A program made the translations under genes and the position numbers. Shown here piece after piece: positions 45,042 to 54,013 of a DNA stretch of 64,000 nt (the first letter of the stretch is position 1; each line of letters opens with the position of its first letter). The notes under the pieces were generated by a model. It saw only the letters and a program-made list of their open reading frames with translations. It was not told the DNA's origin and did not search any database. Source of the DNA: an uncultured Rikenellaceae bacterium. Lineage in GTDB: Bacteria; Bacteroidota; Bacteroidia; Bacteroidales; Rikenellaceae. The stretch spans positions 1-64,000 of the forward strand of contig CASEGL010000007.1 in the NCBI GenBank assembly GCA_949287525.1. Direction: 5' to 3'.

Positions 45042-46577
45042 ATGTTCACCCGCACCTATGCCGCCACGCTGATCGGCATCGACGCCCTGATCGTCGAGAC
45101 CGAGGCCAACATCACCCCCGGACTGGGCATGTTCCTAGTGGGGCTGCCCGACAACGCCGTGCGCGAAAGCCAGGAGCGCATCCGCTCGGCATTCGCCAAC
45201 AGCGGGCTGCACATGCCCGGCAAGAAGGTCGTGGTCAATCTGGCTCCGTCCGACATCCGCAAGGAGGGGTCGGCGCTCGACTTGACCATCGCCACGGCCA
45301 TCCTCGCCGCCACGGAACAGGTGTCGTCCACCCTGCTGGACCGATACCTGATTATGGGCGAACTGTCGCTCGACGGCGGAATCCGCCCCATCCGCGGTGC
45401 GCTGCCCATCGCCGTGCGCGCCCGCGAGGCGGGTTTCAGGGGATTCATCTTGCCCCGCGAGAATGCGCCGGAGGCCGCCGTGGTCGAGGGGCTGGAGGTG
45501 ATCGCCGCCGACAGGCTCACCCAGGTGGTCGGTTTCCTCAACGGCCAGACGGCCATCGAGCTGTTCCGCAACGCGCCTGCCGGACAATCGGCCGGTGACA
45601 CCCCCTATGAGGAGGATTTTGCCGACGTCAAGGGGCAGCTGCAGGTCAAGCGCGCCCTCGAAGTGGCCGCCGCGGGGGGCCACAATGTGCTGATGATCGG
45701 TTCGCCCGGCTCGGGCAAGACGATGCTCGCCCGCCGGATGCCCTCCATCATGCCTCCCATGACGGCCGCCGAGTCGCTCGAAACGACCAAGATCCACTCC
45801 GTGGCCGGCAAGATAGGCAGCGAACGGGGGCTGCTCACGCGCAGGCCTTTCCGCGCGCCGCACCACCTCGCCTCGCAGGTGGCGCTGATCGGCGGCGGCT
45901 CGAATCCGCAGCCCGGCGAGATTTCGCTCGCCCACAACGGCATCCTCTTTCTCGACGAGCTGCCCGAATTCGGACGCAGCGTGCTGGAGATCCTGCGACA
46001 GCCGCTCGAAGACAAGAAGGTGACCGTCTCGCGCGCCAAATACACGATCGAATATCCGGCCAACTTCATGCTGGTGGCCGCCATGAACCCCTGTCCGTGC
46101 GGCTATTACAACCATCCGACCAAGGAGTGCGTATGCAGCGCCGGATCCGTTTTCCGCTACCTCAACCGCATCTCCGGCCCGCTGCTCGACCGCATCGACC
46201 TGCACGTGGAGGTGACACCCGTCCCCTTTGAGGAGATCACCGACGAGGTGCCGCGCGAACGGTCGGCCGACATCCGCCGGCGGGTGATCGCCGCCCGCGC
46301 CCGACAGGCCGACCGGTTTGCCGGCATCGAGGGCGTCCACACGAACGCCATGATGAATGCCGCCATGCTGCGCCGCTTCTGCCCTCTCGACGAGGCCTGC
46401 AACGCCATGCTCGCCCGCGCCATGGAGCGGCTGAACCTCTCGGCACGCGCCTACGACCGCATCGTCAAGGTGGCGCGCACCATCGCCGACCTGGAGGGGT
46501 GCGACGACATCCGTCCGGCACACGTGGCCGAAGCGATCAACTACCGCAGCCTCGACCGCGAGAGCTGGGGCAAATAG
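45042..46577 (+). CDS. YifB/ComM family Mg chelatase-like AAA+ ATPase
   Basis: A 511-residue protein. The N-terminal Lon-protease-like domain (about 1-180) is followed by the AAA+ core: MIGSPGSGKTML (Walker A), GILFLDELPEF (Walker B), MNPCPCGYYNHPTKECVCS (zinc-like cysteines) and LDRIDLHVEV. ComM helps branch migration during natural transformation. The ComEC-like gene just downstream fits a DNA-uptake link, though in this phylum the function is untested. Confidence 0.92.
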   Translation: MFTRTYAATLIGIDALIVETEANITPGLGMFLVGLPDNAVRESQERIRSAFANSGLHMPGKKVVVNLAPSDIRKEGSALDLTIATAILAATEQVSSTLLDRYLIMGELSLDGGIRPIRGALPIAVRAREAGFRGFILPRENAPEAAVVEGLEVIAADRLTQVVGFLNGQTAIELFRNAPAGQSAGDTPYEEDFADVKGQLQVKRALEVAAAGGHNVLMIGSPGSGKTMLARRMPSIMPPMTAAESLETTKIHSVAGKIGSERGLLTRRPFRAPHHLASQVALIGGGSNPQPGEISLAHNGILFLDELPEFGRSVLEILRQPLEDKKVTVSRAKYTIEYPANFMLVAAMNPCPCGYYNHPTKECVCSAGSVFRYLNRISGPLLDRIDLHVEVTPVPFEEITDEVPRERSADIRRRVIAARARQADRFAGIEGVHTNAMMNAAMLRRFCPLDEACNAMLARAMERLNLSARAYDRIVKVARTIADLEGCDDIRPAHVAEAINYRSLDRESWGK

Positions 46578-46581
46578 CCGC

Positions 46582-46617
46582 CCCGCAGCCCGCCCCTTCA
46601 GCAAAGTCGGCTGCGGG
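46582..46617 (+). terminator. Possible hairpin after yifB
   Basis: CCCGCAGCC (46582-46590) pairs with GGCTGCGGG (46609-46617), starting 5 bases after the stop. No T-run, so it may be a processing or weak termination site. Confidence 0.42.
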
Positions 46618-46656
46618 ACATCCACCGAACCTCCTTTCACCACACTTTCCACCGCA

Positions 46657-48201
46657 TTGCACGCACCCCGTCCCATACCGCCCGCTCCGTTTGCGAAGAT
46701 CCTTCCGGCCATCGTCGCAGGGATTCTTGCGGCCGACCTGTGGCCCGTACCGACCGGAGCGGCCGTTGCGGTGGCCGCCCTTGCGCTGGCAGGCATGTGG
46801 CTCTGCCGCCGCAACGACACCCTCTCCTCGCTCTGCACCTATGCGGCCATCATCTGTTGCGCCGCCGCAACGACCTGCGCCACCCGTCCCGGCACGGTGC
46901 TGCCCCGCCACCAGCGGCTGCTCCTGACCCTGGAGATCACCGACGCACCCGTCGTCTCGGGCAGCTGGCAACGGGCTACGGCCCGCATCGCCTCGTTCCG
47001 CCCCTGCACCGGCGACACGACAACCTGGCATCGCGCGAACGAAAAGGTGATGGTACGGCTCGACACGCTCCACCGCATTGCGGCCGGCGACCGGCTGGTC
47101 GCCACCGGTTATGCCGGTGATCCGGGCAGCGGAGCCTATGCCGCCTACGGCCGGCTGATGCAACGGCGCGGCTACAGCGCCTCGCTGTGGATCGACAGCC
47201 GCCAGCAGCTGATCCGCCTGCCCGACAGCCGCCAGACGCTCCGCACCCGTGCCTCCCGCCTCCAGCAGGAGGCCACCGAACGGCTGGCACGCCTCGACCT
47301 GCGTCCCGACGCCTTCGCCACGACGGCCGCCATGACCACCGGCGACCGCCATGCCATCGACACCACGCTGCGCGACCGCTACGGTGTAACGGGTGCTTCC
47401 CACCTGCTGGCCGTGTCGGGACTGCACGTCGGCATCGTCGCACTGCTGGTAAACCTGCTGCTGTGGCCGCTGGCCGCCCTGCGCGGAGGGCATCTGATCC
47501 GCAATCTGCTGGCGCTGGCCGCCATCTGGGGCTATGCCGCCCTGACGGGGCTTTCGCCCTCGGTCGTGCGCGCCGCCGCCATGTTCTCCGGCGTGCAGCT
47601 GGCGCTGGCCTTGTCGCGTCCGCGATCGGGCGTCAATCTGCTGTGCGCCACGGCCTCCGTCATGCTGCTCCTGTGGCCCAACTACCTGTTCGACGTCAGC
47701 TTCCAGCTTTCGTTTGCGGCCGTAGCCGGCATATTCCTGCTCTACCCGCCGCTCCATGCCGCCGTGCGGAGCCGCTTCCGTGCCGCCAATGCGATCTGGA
47801 GCGTATTCATAGTCGGACTGGTCGCCACCCTCGCCACCCTGCCGCTGGTTTCGTACCACTTCGGCCGGATCCCGCTGATCGGACTGGTCATCAACCCACT
47901 GCTCATCCTGACGGCCAACATCACCGTGCTGCTCGCCCTGCTGTGGATCCTTGCACCGGTCCCCGCCCTGCACGGTCTCTTCTCGACCGTCCTCAATACC
48001 GCGGCCGGCTTCCAGAACGACCTGATCGCCACGGCCGCCCGCCGGAACTGGGCGTCGCTGCCCCTCCGCCTGTCGGCTGCCGAGACGCTGGCAGCCTATC
48101 TCCTGCTGGCCGCTGCCGGACTGGCCATGCTGCATTACCACCGTTACCGAACCTCCACCCGCAGCACGCTCCCGCTGCCGGACAAAACCCTGCAACCATG
48201 A
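46657..48201 (+). CDS. ComEC/Rec2-family membrane protein lacking the nuclease domain
   Basis: A polytopic protein of up to 514 residues with the competence domain signature GASHLLAVSGLHVGIVALL (about residues 248-266) and TGLSPSVVRAAAMF. ComEC forms the inner-membrane channel for single-stranded DNA in transformation. The C-terminal metallo-beta-lactamase-like domain of the full-length protein is absent, as in many Bacteroidota. No ATG fits the N-terminus: the frame opens with TTG at 46657 (46657-46659), so the start is uncertain. Its stop overlaps the ATG of the next gene (ATGA). Confidence 0.85.
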   Translation: MHAPRPIPPAPFAKILPAIVAGILAADLWPVPTGAAVAVAALALAGMWLCRRNDTLSSLCTYAAIICCAAATTCATRPGTVLPRHQRLLLTLEITDAPVVSGSWQRATARIASFRPCTGDTTTWHRANEKVMVRLDTLHRIAAGDRLVATGYAGDPGSGAYAAYGRLMQRRGYSASLWIDSRQQLIRLPDSRQTLRTRASRLQQEATERLARLDLRPDAFATTAAMTTGDRHAIDTTLRDRYGVTGASHLLAVSGLHVGIVALLVNLLLWPLAALRGGHLIRNLLALAAIWGYAALTGLSPSVVRAAAMFSGVQLALALSRPRSGVNLLCATASVMLLLWPNYLFDVSFQLSFAAVAGIFLLYPPLHAAVRSRFRAANAIWSVFIVGLVATLATLPLVSYHFGRIPLIGLVINPLLILTANITVLLALLWILAPVPALHGLFSTVLNTAAGFQNDLIATAARRNWASLPLRLSAAETLAAYLLLAAAGLAMLHYHRYRTSTRSTLPLPDKTLQP

Positions 48202-49391
48202 CACGCGAAGAGATCCTCCTGCTGGATGCCCCCGAACTGCGCGCGGCCGTCGAGGCGAACATCGACCGCGACCCGACAGCCGTCGCCCTCGACAAACGGC
48301 TGCCGCACGCGGCGCTGGTCGCCACCCAGGTAAAATACCTGCAACGCGCCCGCCGCAAACTGCCCTCCTACTTTGCCGCCCGCGCCATCATTCCCTCGCT
48401 GGCCTTCGAGCAGTCGAGCAGCGAGGAGGCCGCCGCCTGCAAGGAGTGGACGGGTCGCCGTTGCATAGACCTCACCTGCGGGCTGGGCGTCGATGCGTTC
48501 GCCCTGTCGCAGCGGTTCGCCGAGGTCATCACCGTCGAGCGCGACGAAGCGGTGGCCGAGGCGGCGCGCATCAACTTCGCCCGACTGGGCGTCACGAACA
48601 TCACGGTCGTGAACGACACGGCCGAGGCCTTCCTGCAACGCTTTGCCGAGGCGGGCGGCACGGCCGACCTGATCTATGCCGATCCCGACCGGCGCAGCGA
48701 AACGGGGCGCAAACTGGTGCTGCTGGAGGAGTGCCGCCCCGACATCCGCGCGCTGCTTCCCCTGCTGCGCCGACTGACGCCCCGCATCGCCGTCAAGTTG
48801 TCGCCCCTGTTCGACGTGGCCGAGGCCTTCCGCATCTTCGGCAGCCGCAGCCGCGTGCGCGCCATCTCGCAACACGGCGAATGCAAGGAGCTGCTCGCCG
48901 AAACGGGCGATGCGATCGACGCCCCTGCCGTGGGCGCCACCGTACTCGGCCGGGGTGAGGTGTGGTTCTCCGCCGACGAAACGCCTGCAGCACCGCCGAT
49001 CCCCTTCGCGCCGCCGTACGGCTACCTGCTCATGCCCGACGTGGCGCTGCGCGTAACCCGCACGACGGTCCGCTATGCAGCCGCCTGCCTGCCCGACGCC
49101 TTTTCCGCACCCGACGGGGGCTACCTGTTCCTCAACCGGCTGCCCGACCGACCGCCGCTGGGACGGCTCTTCGCCATCGTCTCCTGCGAACGGTTCGACC
49201 CCGCCCGCCTCAAACGTTCCCTGCGCGAAAGGGGCATCCGCTCGGCCGAAATATACCTGCACCGCTTCCCGCAGGGCAGTACCGCCCTTGCCCGCCGGCT
49301 CGGCATCCGCGAAGGGGGCGAAACCCGCCTGGCTTTCACCGGAATCGGCGAATCGCTTTGGGTAATCGAATTAAAAGAGATAACTTTGTAG
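48198..49391 (+). CDS. Class I SAM-dependent methyltransferase with THUMP-like domain
   Basis: A 397-residue protein. The SAM site is DLTCGLGVDAFALS (motif I, about residues 90-103) with Glu in VERDEAVAEAA as motif II and YADPDRRSETGRK as motif IV. The C-terminal 100 residues resemble the THUMP-like domain found with this enzyme in Bacteroidota. RNA is the expected substrate but the position is unknown. Start ATG overlaps the ComEC stop by 4 bp; the promoter for the next gene lies inside its last codons. Confidence 0.86.
   Translation: MTREEILLLDAPELRAAVEANIDRDPTAVALDKRLPHAALVATQVKYLQRARRKLPSYFAARAIIPSLAFEQSSSEEAAACKEWTGRRCIDLTCGLGVDAFALSQRFAEVITVERDEAVAEAARINFARLGVTNITVVNDTAEAFLQRFAEAGGTADLIYADPDRRSETGRKLVLLEECRPDIRALLPLLRRLTPRIAVKLSPLFDVAEAFRIFGSRSRVRAISQHGECKELLAETGDAIDAPAVGATVLGRGEVWFSADETPAAPPIPFAPPYGYLLMPDVALRVTRTTVRYAAACLPDAFSAPDGGYLFLNRLPDRPPLGRLFAIVSCERFDPARLKRSLRERGIRSAEIYLHRFPQGSTALARRLGIREGGETRLAFTGIGESLWVIELKEITL
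49357..49388 (+). promoter_or_regulatory. Promoter within the methyltransferase 3' end, driving the yihY-like gene
   Basis: TTTG at 49357-49360, 20 bp spacer, TAACTTTG at 49381-49388, overlapping the last 30 bases of the methyltransferase gene. The leader to the GTG at 49434 would be about 40 nt. Confidence 0.75.
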
Positions 49392-49433
49392 GAAACGGGA
49401 ACCGATTGGCCGGTTCCGCAAAGCACATCCTCC

Positions 49434-50771
49434 GTGAATACGAAATCTTTTTTCAAGAAAATACAGGAATTCATCGGCGACGTGTGGCACAAGACTCCCG
49501 AAGAGACCGACTCCCGAAAGCAATGGTGGCTCGTGCGGCAGGTGCGCCTGATCCTCTACACCGCCCAGGGCGTCCGCCAGCACAACACGGTGGTTCACTC
49601 CGCCGCGCTGACCTTCTACACGCTCATGTCGCTGGTGCCTTTTCTCGCGCTGGGCTTCGGCATCATCAAGGGCTTCGGATTCGAGAACACCCTCGAAGAG
49701 TATCTCTACGACCGCTTTCCGCAGAGCGAGGCACTGATCGCCAATGCCTTCACCTTCATCAACAACGTGCTGATGCGCACCAGCGGCGGACTGGTGGCCA
49801 TCACGGGTATGGTCGTGCTGGTGTGGGCTGCCGCCAGCGTATTCGGCAACGTCGAGAGTGCCTTCAATGCCATCTGGGAGGTCAAACAGTCGCGCAGCGT
49901 CACCCGCAAGGCCAGCACCTACACGGCCGTCATCTTCATCCTGCCACTGGTGGTCACCCTGCTCATCATCATCCTCTCCTACATCCGCCACCTGCTGGCG
50001 ATCCACGTCCCCTTCTCCGACGGCCTGCTCTACTGGACAATCTCCTTTGCCCTCATCTGGCTGATCCTGGCCGCCTCCTACAAACTGATTCCCAACACGA
50101 AGGTCAATTTCGGCTACGCCGCACAGGCCGCCCTGTTCGCCGCCATCGCCTTCTCGGCCTTCCAGCTGTTCTACATCTCGCTCCAGAACAGCGTCTCGTC
50201 CTACAACATCATCTACGGCAGTTTCGCGGCCATCCCGCTCTTCCTGTTCTGGATTCAGGTCAGTTGGCAGATCATCCTCTTCGGAGCCGAACTCTCCTTC
50301 GCCTTCCAGAACGTAAACAGCTTCGTACAGGAGCAGAACGCACAGACCATCTGCACGGACAACCGCCGCAAGGTGATGATCGCCTCGCTGCTGATTATTA
50401 TCCGCAGCTACCTGCGCAACGAGGGAGGCATCTCGGCCACGGAGATCGCCCATACGCTCCATCTGCCGGTACGTCTGGTGCGCGACGTGGCCTATACGCT
50501 CGACGAGGCGAAAATCATCGTTGCCATCACGTCCGACAAAAGCCATAAGACCAAACGCTACATTCCGGCGCGCGACATTCATTCCCTGACCCTGTGCGAC
50601 ATCATCTCGCTCACGGAACACACCGGCACCTCCATCCGCGACACGAACGGCAACCGCTTCCTGCGCGCGGCATCGGAACAACTCGATGCCATGACGGCCA
50701 ACCTGGCCGCCTCGGGCGAAAACGTACTGCTGACCGACCTGCTTCACGATGAGGATAACGATCATAGGTAG
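49434..50771 (+). CDS. YihY/BrkB family inner-membrane protein
   Basis: A 445-residue protein with about six transmembrane helices in its first 300 residues (HSAALTFYTLMSLVPFLALG, VLVWAAASVFGNVESAFNAIW, PLFLFWIQVSWQIILFGAELSFA). The C-terminal 130 residues are cytoplasmic, with a winged-helix-like part (ISATEIAHTLHLPVRLVRDV). Function of the family is not established (early claims as RNase BN were withdrawn). Start codon is GTG at 49434. The next gene overlaps its end by 23 bp. Confidence 0.9.
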   Translation: MNTKSFFKKIQEFIGDVWHKTPEETDSRKQWWLVRQVRLILYTAQGVRQHNTVVHSAALTFYTLMSLVPFLALGFGIIKGFGFENTLEEYLYDRFPQSEALIANAFTFINNVLMRTSGGLVAITGMVVLVWAAASVFGNVESAFNAIWEVKQSRSVTRKASTYTAVIFILPLVVTLLIIILSYIRHLLAIHVPFSDGLLYWTISFALIWLILAASYKLIPNTKVNFGYAAQAALFAAIAFSAFQLFYISLQNSVSSYNIIYGSFAAIPLFLFWIQVSWQIILFGAELSFAFQNVNSFVQEQNAQTICTDNRRKVMIASLLIIIRSYLRNEGGISATEIAHTLHLPVRLVRDVAYTLDEAKIIVAITSDKSHKTKRYIPARDIHSLTLCDIISLTEHTGTSIRDTNGNRFLRAASEQLDAMTANLAASGENVLLTDLLHDEDNDHR

Positions 50772-51531
50772 CGGCAACGTGGCCGCGGCATTCGCCCGCG
50801 CCATCGCAGCCACGGCAGGACTCCGCCTGCAGGAGATATGCGCCCGCAACGAAGTGCGGGGCAGGGAACTGGCCGAACGCTACGGCACCGGCTACACCTC
50901 CTCGCCCGAAACGGTCGGCGCCGCCGACCTCTACCTCATTGCCGTGAGCGATGCGGCCGTCGGCGAACTGTCCGGCCGGCTGGCCGCACCTGCGGAAGCC
51001 GTTGTCGCTCATACGGCCGGCGGGCTGGGACTGGATGCCCTCCGCTGCGCAACCCCTCATCGGGGCGTTCTCTATCCGCTCCAGACCTTCTCGTCCGGCC
51101 GCACCATCGACTTCCGGTCGGTACCGCTGCTGACCGAAGCCTCCGACCGGACGGCGCAAACGTGCATCGAAACGGCTGCGGCGGCTCTTTCGGAACGGGT
51201 GGTGGCAGCCGACAGCGCCATGCGCAACCGCATCCATGTTGCGGCCGTGTTTGCCTGCAACTTCACCAACCACCTGCTCGCCCGCGCCACCCGCCTGCTG
51301 GAGGAGGCCGACATCAACGCCGCCCTGCTCCGTCCGCTCATCCATGAGACGATCGACAAGGCGCTTTCCGTTGCCGATCCGGCCGCCGTACAGACCGGCC
51401 CCGCCGCGCGACACGACACCATCACGCTCCGGCGCCACCTGGCCTTGCTGGAAGGCGAGGCCGACCCGAACTACACAGCGATCTATCAATTATTAAGCAA
51501 CAGCATATGGGAAATTTCAAAGAAGATATAG
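50749..51531 (+). CDS. Rossmann-fold DUF2520-type dehydrogenase-like protein
   Basis: A 260-residue protein. The N-terminal NAD(P)-binding loop is IGSGNVAAAF (residues 6-15), VSDAAVGEL and VAHTAGGLGLDAL follow; the C-terminal helical domain resembles pyrroline-5-carboxylate reductase/6PGDH-type (RNRIHVAAVFACNFTNHLL). This combination matches the DUF2520 group; the substrate is unknown. It overlaps both neighbours (yihY-like by 23 bp, kdsC by 25 bp), so the three are one transcript. Confidence 0.87.
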   Translation: MRITIIGSGNVAAAFARAIAATAGLRLQEICARNEVRGRELAERYGTGYTSSPETVGAADLYLIAVSDAAVGELSGRLAAPAEAVVAHTAGGLGLDALRCATPHRGVLYPLQTFSSGRTIDFRSVPLLTEASDRTAQTCIETAAAALSERVVAADSAMRNRIHVAAVFACNFTNHLLARATRLLEEADINAALLRPLIHETIDKALSVADPAAVQTGPAARHDTITLRRHLALLEGEADPNYTAIYQLLSNSIWEISKKI

Positions 51532-52046
51532 CGCGGGTCGAGGCTTTCGTATTCGACATCGACGGCGTATTCACCGACGGAACGTTCATTCCATTACCCG
51601 ACACCGACTACCTGCGCGCCTACAATGCCAAAGACGCCTATGCCGTGAGCTATGCACTGAAGCAGGGCTACAAGATCTTCGTCATCACCGGCGGCCGCGG
51701 CCGAACCCTCGAAAGCCGTTTCCGCTACCTCGGCGTGACGGAGTTCCACTCGCACGTTTCGGACAAGATCGCCGTCCTGCATGACATCTGCGAGCGCCAC
51801 GGGCTGAATCCCGACAACGTGATCTTCATGGGCGACGACATTCCCGACGTGGAGTGCATGCGGGCGGTAGGCATTCCCGTTTGTCCGGCGGATGCAGCCA
51901 GCGAGGCGATCGAAGCCTCCCGCTACGTCTCCGAATTCGGAGGCGGAAAGGGCTGTGTGCGCGACATCATCGAACAGACGCTCCGCGCCCAGGGTCGCTG
52001 GGGACTCTCCCTGAAAGGCATCCACGACGGCATCACGACAAACTGA
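51507..52046 (+). CDS. kdsC: KDO 8-phosphate phosphatase (HAD family)
   Basis: A 179-residue type C0 HAD phosphatase without cap domain. DIDGVFTDG (Asp17 nucleophile, Asp19 acid/base), ITGGRG (Ser/Thr-type motif II) and FMGDDIPDVECM (motif IV) are intact, and the length is right for KdsC tetramers. It makes KDO from KDO-8-phosphate for lipid A inner core. An N-acylneuraminate-9-phosphatase-like role is possible. A strong palindromic terminator follows. Confidence 0.91.
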   Translation: MGNFKEDIARVEAFVFDIDGVFTDGTFIPLPDTDYLRAYNAKDAYAVSYALKQGYKIFVITGGRGRTLESRFRYLGVTEFHSHVSDKIAVLHDICERHGLNPDNVIFMGDDIPDVECMRAVGIPVCPADAASEAIEASRYVSEFGGGKGCVRDIIEQTLRAQGRWGLSLKGIHDGITTN

Positions 52047-52063
52047 CCCGCCACGTGTCAAAC

Positions 52064-52101
52064 AAAAAAAACGGATACCGCCGGCGGTATCCGTTTTTTT
52101 G
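52064..52101. terminator. Bidirectional palindromic terminator
   Basis: A near-perfect palindrome: A-tract plus ACGGATACCGCC (ending 52082) followed directly by GGCGGTATCCGT and a T-tract. It serves kdsC on the plus strand and the small gene ending at 52118 on the minus strand. Confidence 0.92.
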
Positions 52102-52117
52102 CATTCCTTCTCCGTCG

Positions 52118-52345
52118 TCAGCGTGACGAGCGGCCACTCCAATAGTGCCATATGATCCGCACGCAGAGGTACCCGAACATCAGGCCGGCCAGCAGCCAGA
52201 TCCATCCCGCATACGGCAACAGGGCGTCGCGGAAATAGATCCCCAGCAGCACCCCTATCTGCAGGCAGCACAATTTCAGCAAGGCAAAATCCGTTGCCGT
52301 AAACCGCCTGACCGCCTGCATCATCCTTGCAATCAAATGCTTCAT
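52118..52345 (-). CDS. Small membrane protein
   Basis: A 75-residue basic protein with two hydrophobic helices (about residues 20-38 and 46-64) and charged ends, starting MKHLIARMMQAVRRF. The open frame is protected between two genes and flanked by a terminator, and the codon use resembles neighbours, so it is likely real. It lies just after rpoN on the same strand with a 44-bp gap. Function unknown. Confidence 0.62.
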   Translation of the reverse strand: MKHLIARMMQAVRRFTATDFALLKLCCLQIGVLLGIYFRDALLPYAGWIWLLAGLMFGYLCVRIIWHYWSGRSSR

Positions 52346-52389
52346 ATTCTTATTTATTTACCGTACATTCCCCAGCCGGGTCGAATGCA

Positions 52390-53832
52390 TCACAACTCTT
52401 TCCGCAGACGCGCCACGGGAATCCCCAGCGTTTCGCGGTATTTGGCCACCGTGCGGCGTGCGATGTGGTAGCCCATGTTCTTCAGCACATCCATCAGATC
52501 GGAATCCGTCATGGGATTCCGCTTGTCCTCCCGTCCGACACAGTCCAGCAGAATCTTCTTGATTTCGTACACCGAAACCTCCTCGCCGCTGTCGGTCTGC
52601 ATGCCCTCCGAAAAGAGTTTCTTCAGCGGGATGATGCCGAACGGCGTCTGGATGAACTTGCCGCTCACCACGCGCGACACGGTCGATACGTCGAGATCCA
52701 CCCGATCGGCAATGTCCTTCAGGATCATCGGCCGCAGCTTGCTCTCGTCGCCATCGACAAAATAGGGACGCTGGTAGTCGTAGATCGCCTGCATGGTGCG
52801 CATCAGCGTATCCTGACGCTGGCGGATGGCCGAGATGAACCACTTGGCCGAGTCGATCTTGTTCTTGACAAACTGCAACGCCTCGCGCTCCTCCCTGGAC
52901 TGCCGGCCGTCGGGCGAACCGCTCATACGGCGGATCACGTCGGCATATTTCCGGTTGATCTTCAGTTCGGGTACGTTGCAGGAATTGAGCCGCAGCCGCT
53001 GCTCGCCGTCATGCTCTTCGAGAATAAAATCGGGAACGACATACGGCGTGGCGACATTGCCCCCCTCGTTGTAGAGGTTGCCCGGCTTGGGCGACAGCCG
53101 CTGGATCTCCTCGACCGCCTCCTTGAACTGCTCCTCCGAGATGTCGTAACGGGCCAGTATCTTGCCGAAATGCCGTTTGGAAAACTCCGCGAAACAGTCG
53201 CGCAGGATCTTGATGGCCAGCGCCTGTGCCTCGGAGGGATGCTCAATCCGCTCCAGCTGCAGCAACAGGCATTCCCGCAGGTCGCGCGCCCCCACGCCCG
53301 GCGGGTCGAGCGTCTGGACAATGCGCAGTCCGCGCTCCAACGCGGGCAGCTCGACCTCCCGTCCATAGGTGAACGCTATGTCGTCGGCTATCGACTGGAG
53401 ATCCAGACGCAGGTAGCCGTCGTCATCCATGTTGCCGACAATATATCGCGCCAGCTCGACCTGGTCCTGAGGCAGGTCGCGGTAGGCGAGCTGCTCCAAC
53501 AGATGCTCCTGCAGGCTGGCTCCCTCGAACAGCACGGTCTGACGGGTCTTGTCATCCCGCGAATAGTTGTTCACATAGGATTTGTAGGAGGGTGTTTCGG
53601 CCTCACGCAGATACTCGTCCATCGACACCTCCTTGGGCATGCCGGCATCCTCGCTGCTGTCGCCGCTCTCTTCGGCCGCCTCCTCTTCCAGCACGGGATT
53701 TTCCTCGATCTCCTGCCGGATGCGCTGTTCGAACTGCAGCGTAGGCAACTCCAGCAGCTTGACCGTCTGGATCTGCTGCGGCGAGAGTTTCTGCAACTGT
53801 TTGAGTACCTGTTTCTGACTGATAAATGCCAT
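52390..53832 (-). CDS. rpoN: RNA polymerase sigma-54 factor
   Basis: A 480-residue sigma factor. The N-terminal activator-interaction region is Gln/Leu-rich (QLQKLSPQQIQTVKLLELP), followed by an acidic region II, the core-binding region (GVGARDLRECLLLQLE), the helix-turn-helix (IADRVDLDVSTVSRVVSGKFIQTP) and the RpoN box ARRTVAKYRE near the C-terminus. It directs transcription from -24/-12 promoters with an AAA+ activator. No such activator gene is in the window. Confidence 0.96.
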   Translation of the reverse strand: MAFISQKQVLKQLQKLSPQQIQTVKLLELPTLQFEQRIRQEIEENPVLEEEAAEESGDSSEDAGMPKEVSMDEYLREAETPSYKSYVNNYSRDDKTRQTVLFEGASLQEHLLEQLAYRDLPQDQVELARYIVGNMDDDGYLRLDLQSIADDIAFTYGREVELPALERGLRIVQTLDPPGVGARDLRECLLLQLERIEHPSEAQALAIKILRDCFAEFSKRHFGKILARYDISEEQFKEAVEEIQRLSPKPGNLYNEGGNVATPYVVPDFILEEHDGEQRLRLNSCNVPELKINRKYADVIRRMSGSPDGRQSREEREALQFVKNKIDSAKWFISAIRQRQDTLMRTMQAIYDYQRPYFVDGDESKLRPMILKDIADRVDLDVSTVSRVVSGKFIQTPFGIIPLKKLFSEGMQTDSGEEVSVYEIKKILLDCVGREDKRNPMTDSDLMDVLKNMGYHIARRTVAKYRETLGIPVARLRKEL

Positions 53833-53942
53833 AGTTATGTTTCTGTCATTTGTTTGGGGGCGGGCCGGCCTTACCGAAACAACAGCCTGCCGTATGCGGT
53901 ATTTTTCCGTCCGATTCCACCACTTCGACTCCGCTAAACGAA

Positions 53943-53984
53943 CGACGGGTGTTTACAGACCGCTGAAAGCCTGTAAACGCCCGT
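53943..53984 (-). terminator. Hairpin after asnS
   Basis: A 15-bp stem with one G-T pair (53943-53957 with 53970-53984) and a 12-base loop, 29 bases past the asnS stop on the minus strand. The T-run is weak. Confidence 0.65.
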
Positions 53985-54013
53985 CCACGTTATCTTTCTC
54001 TTTGAATGGAAAA

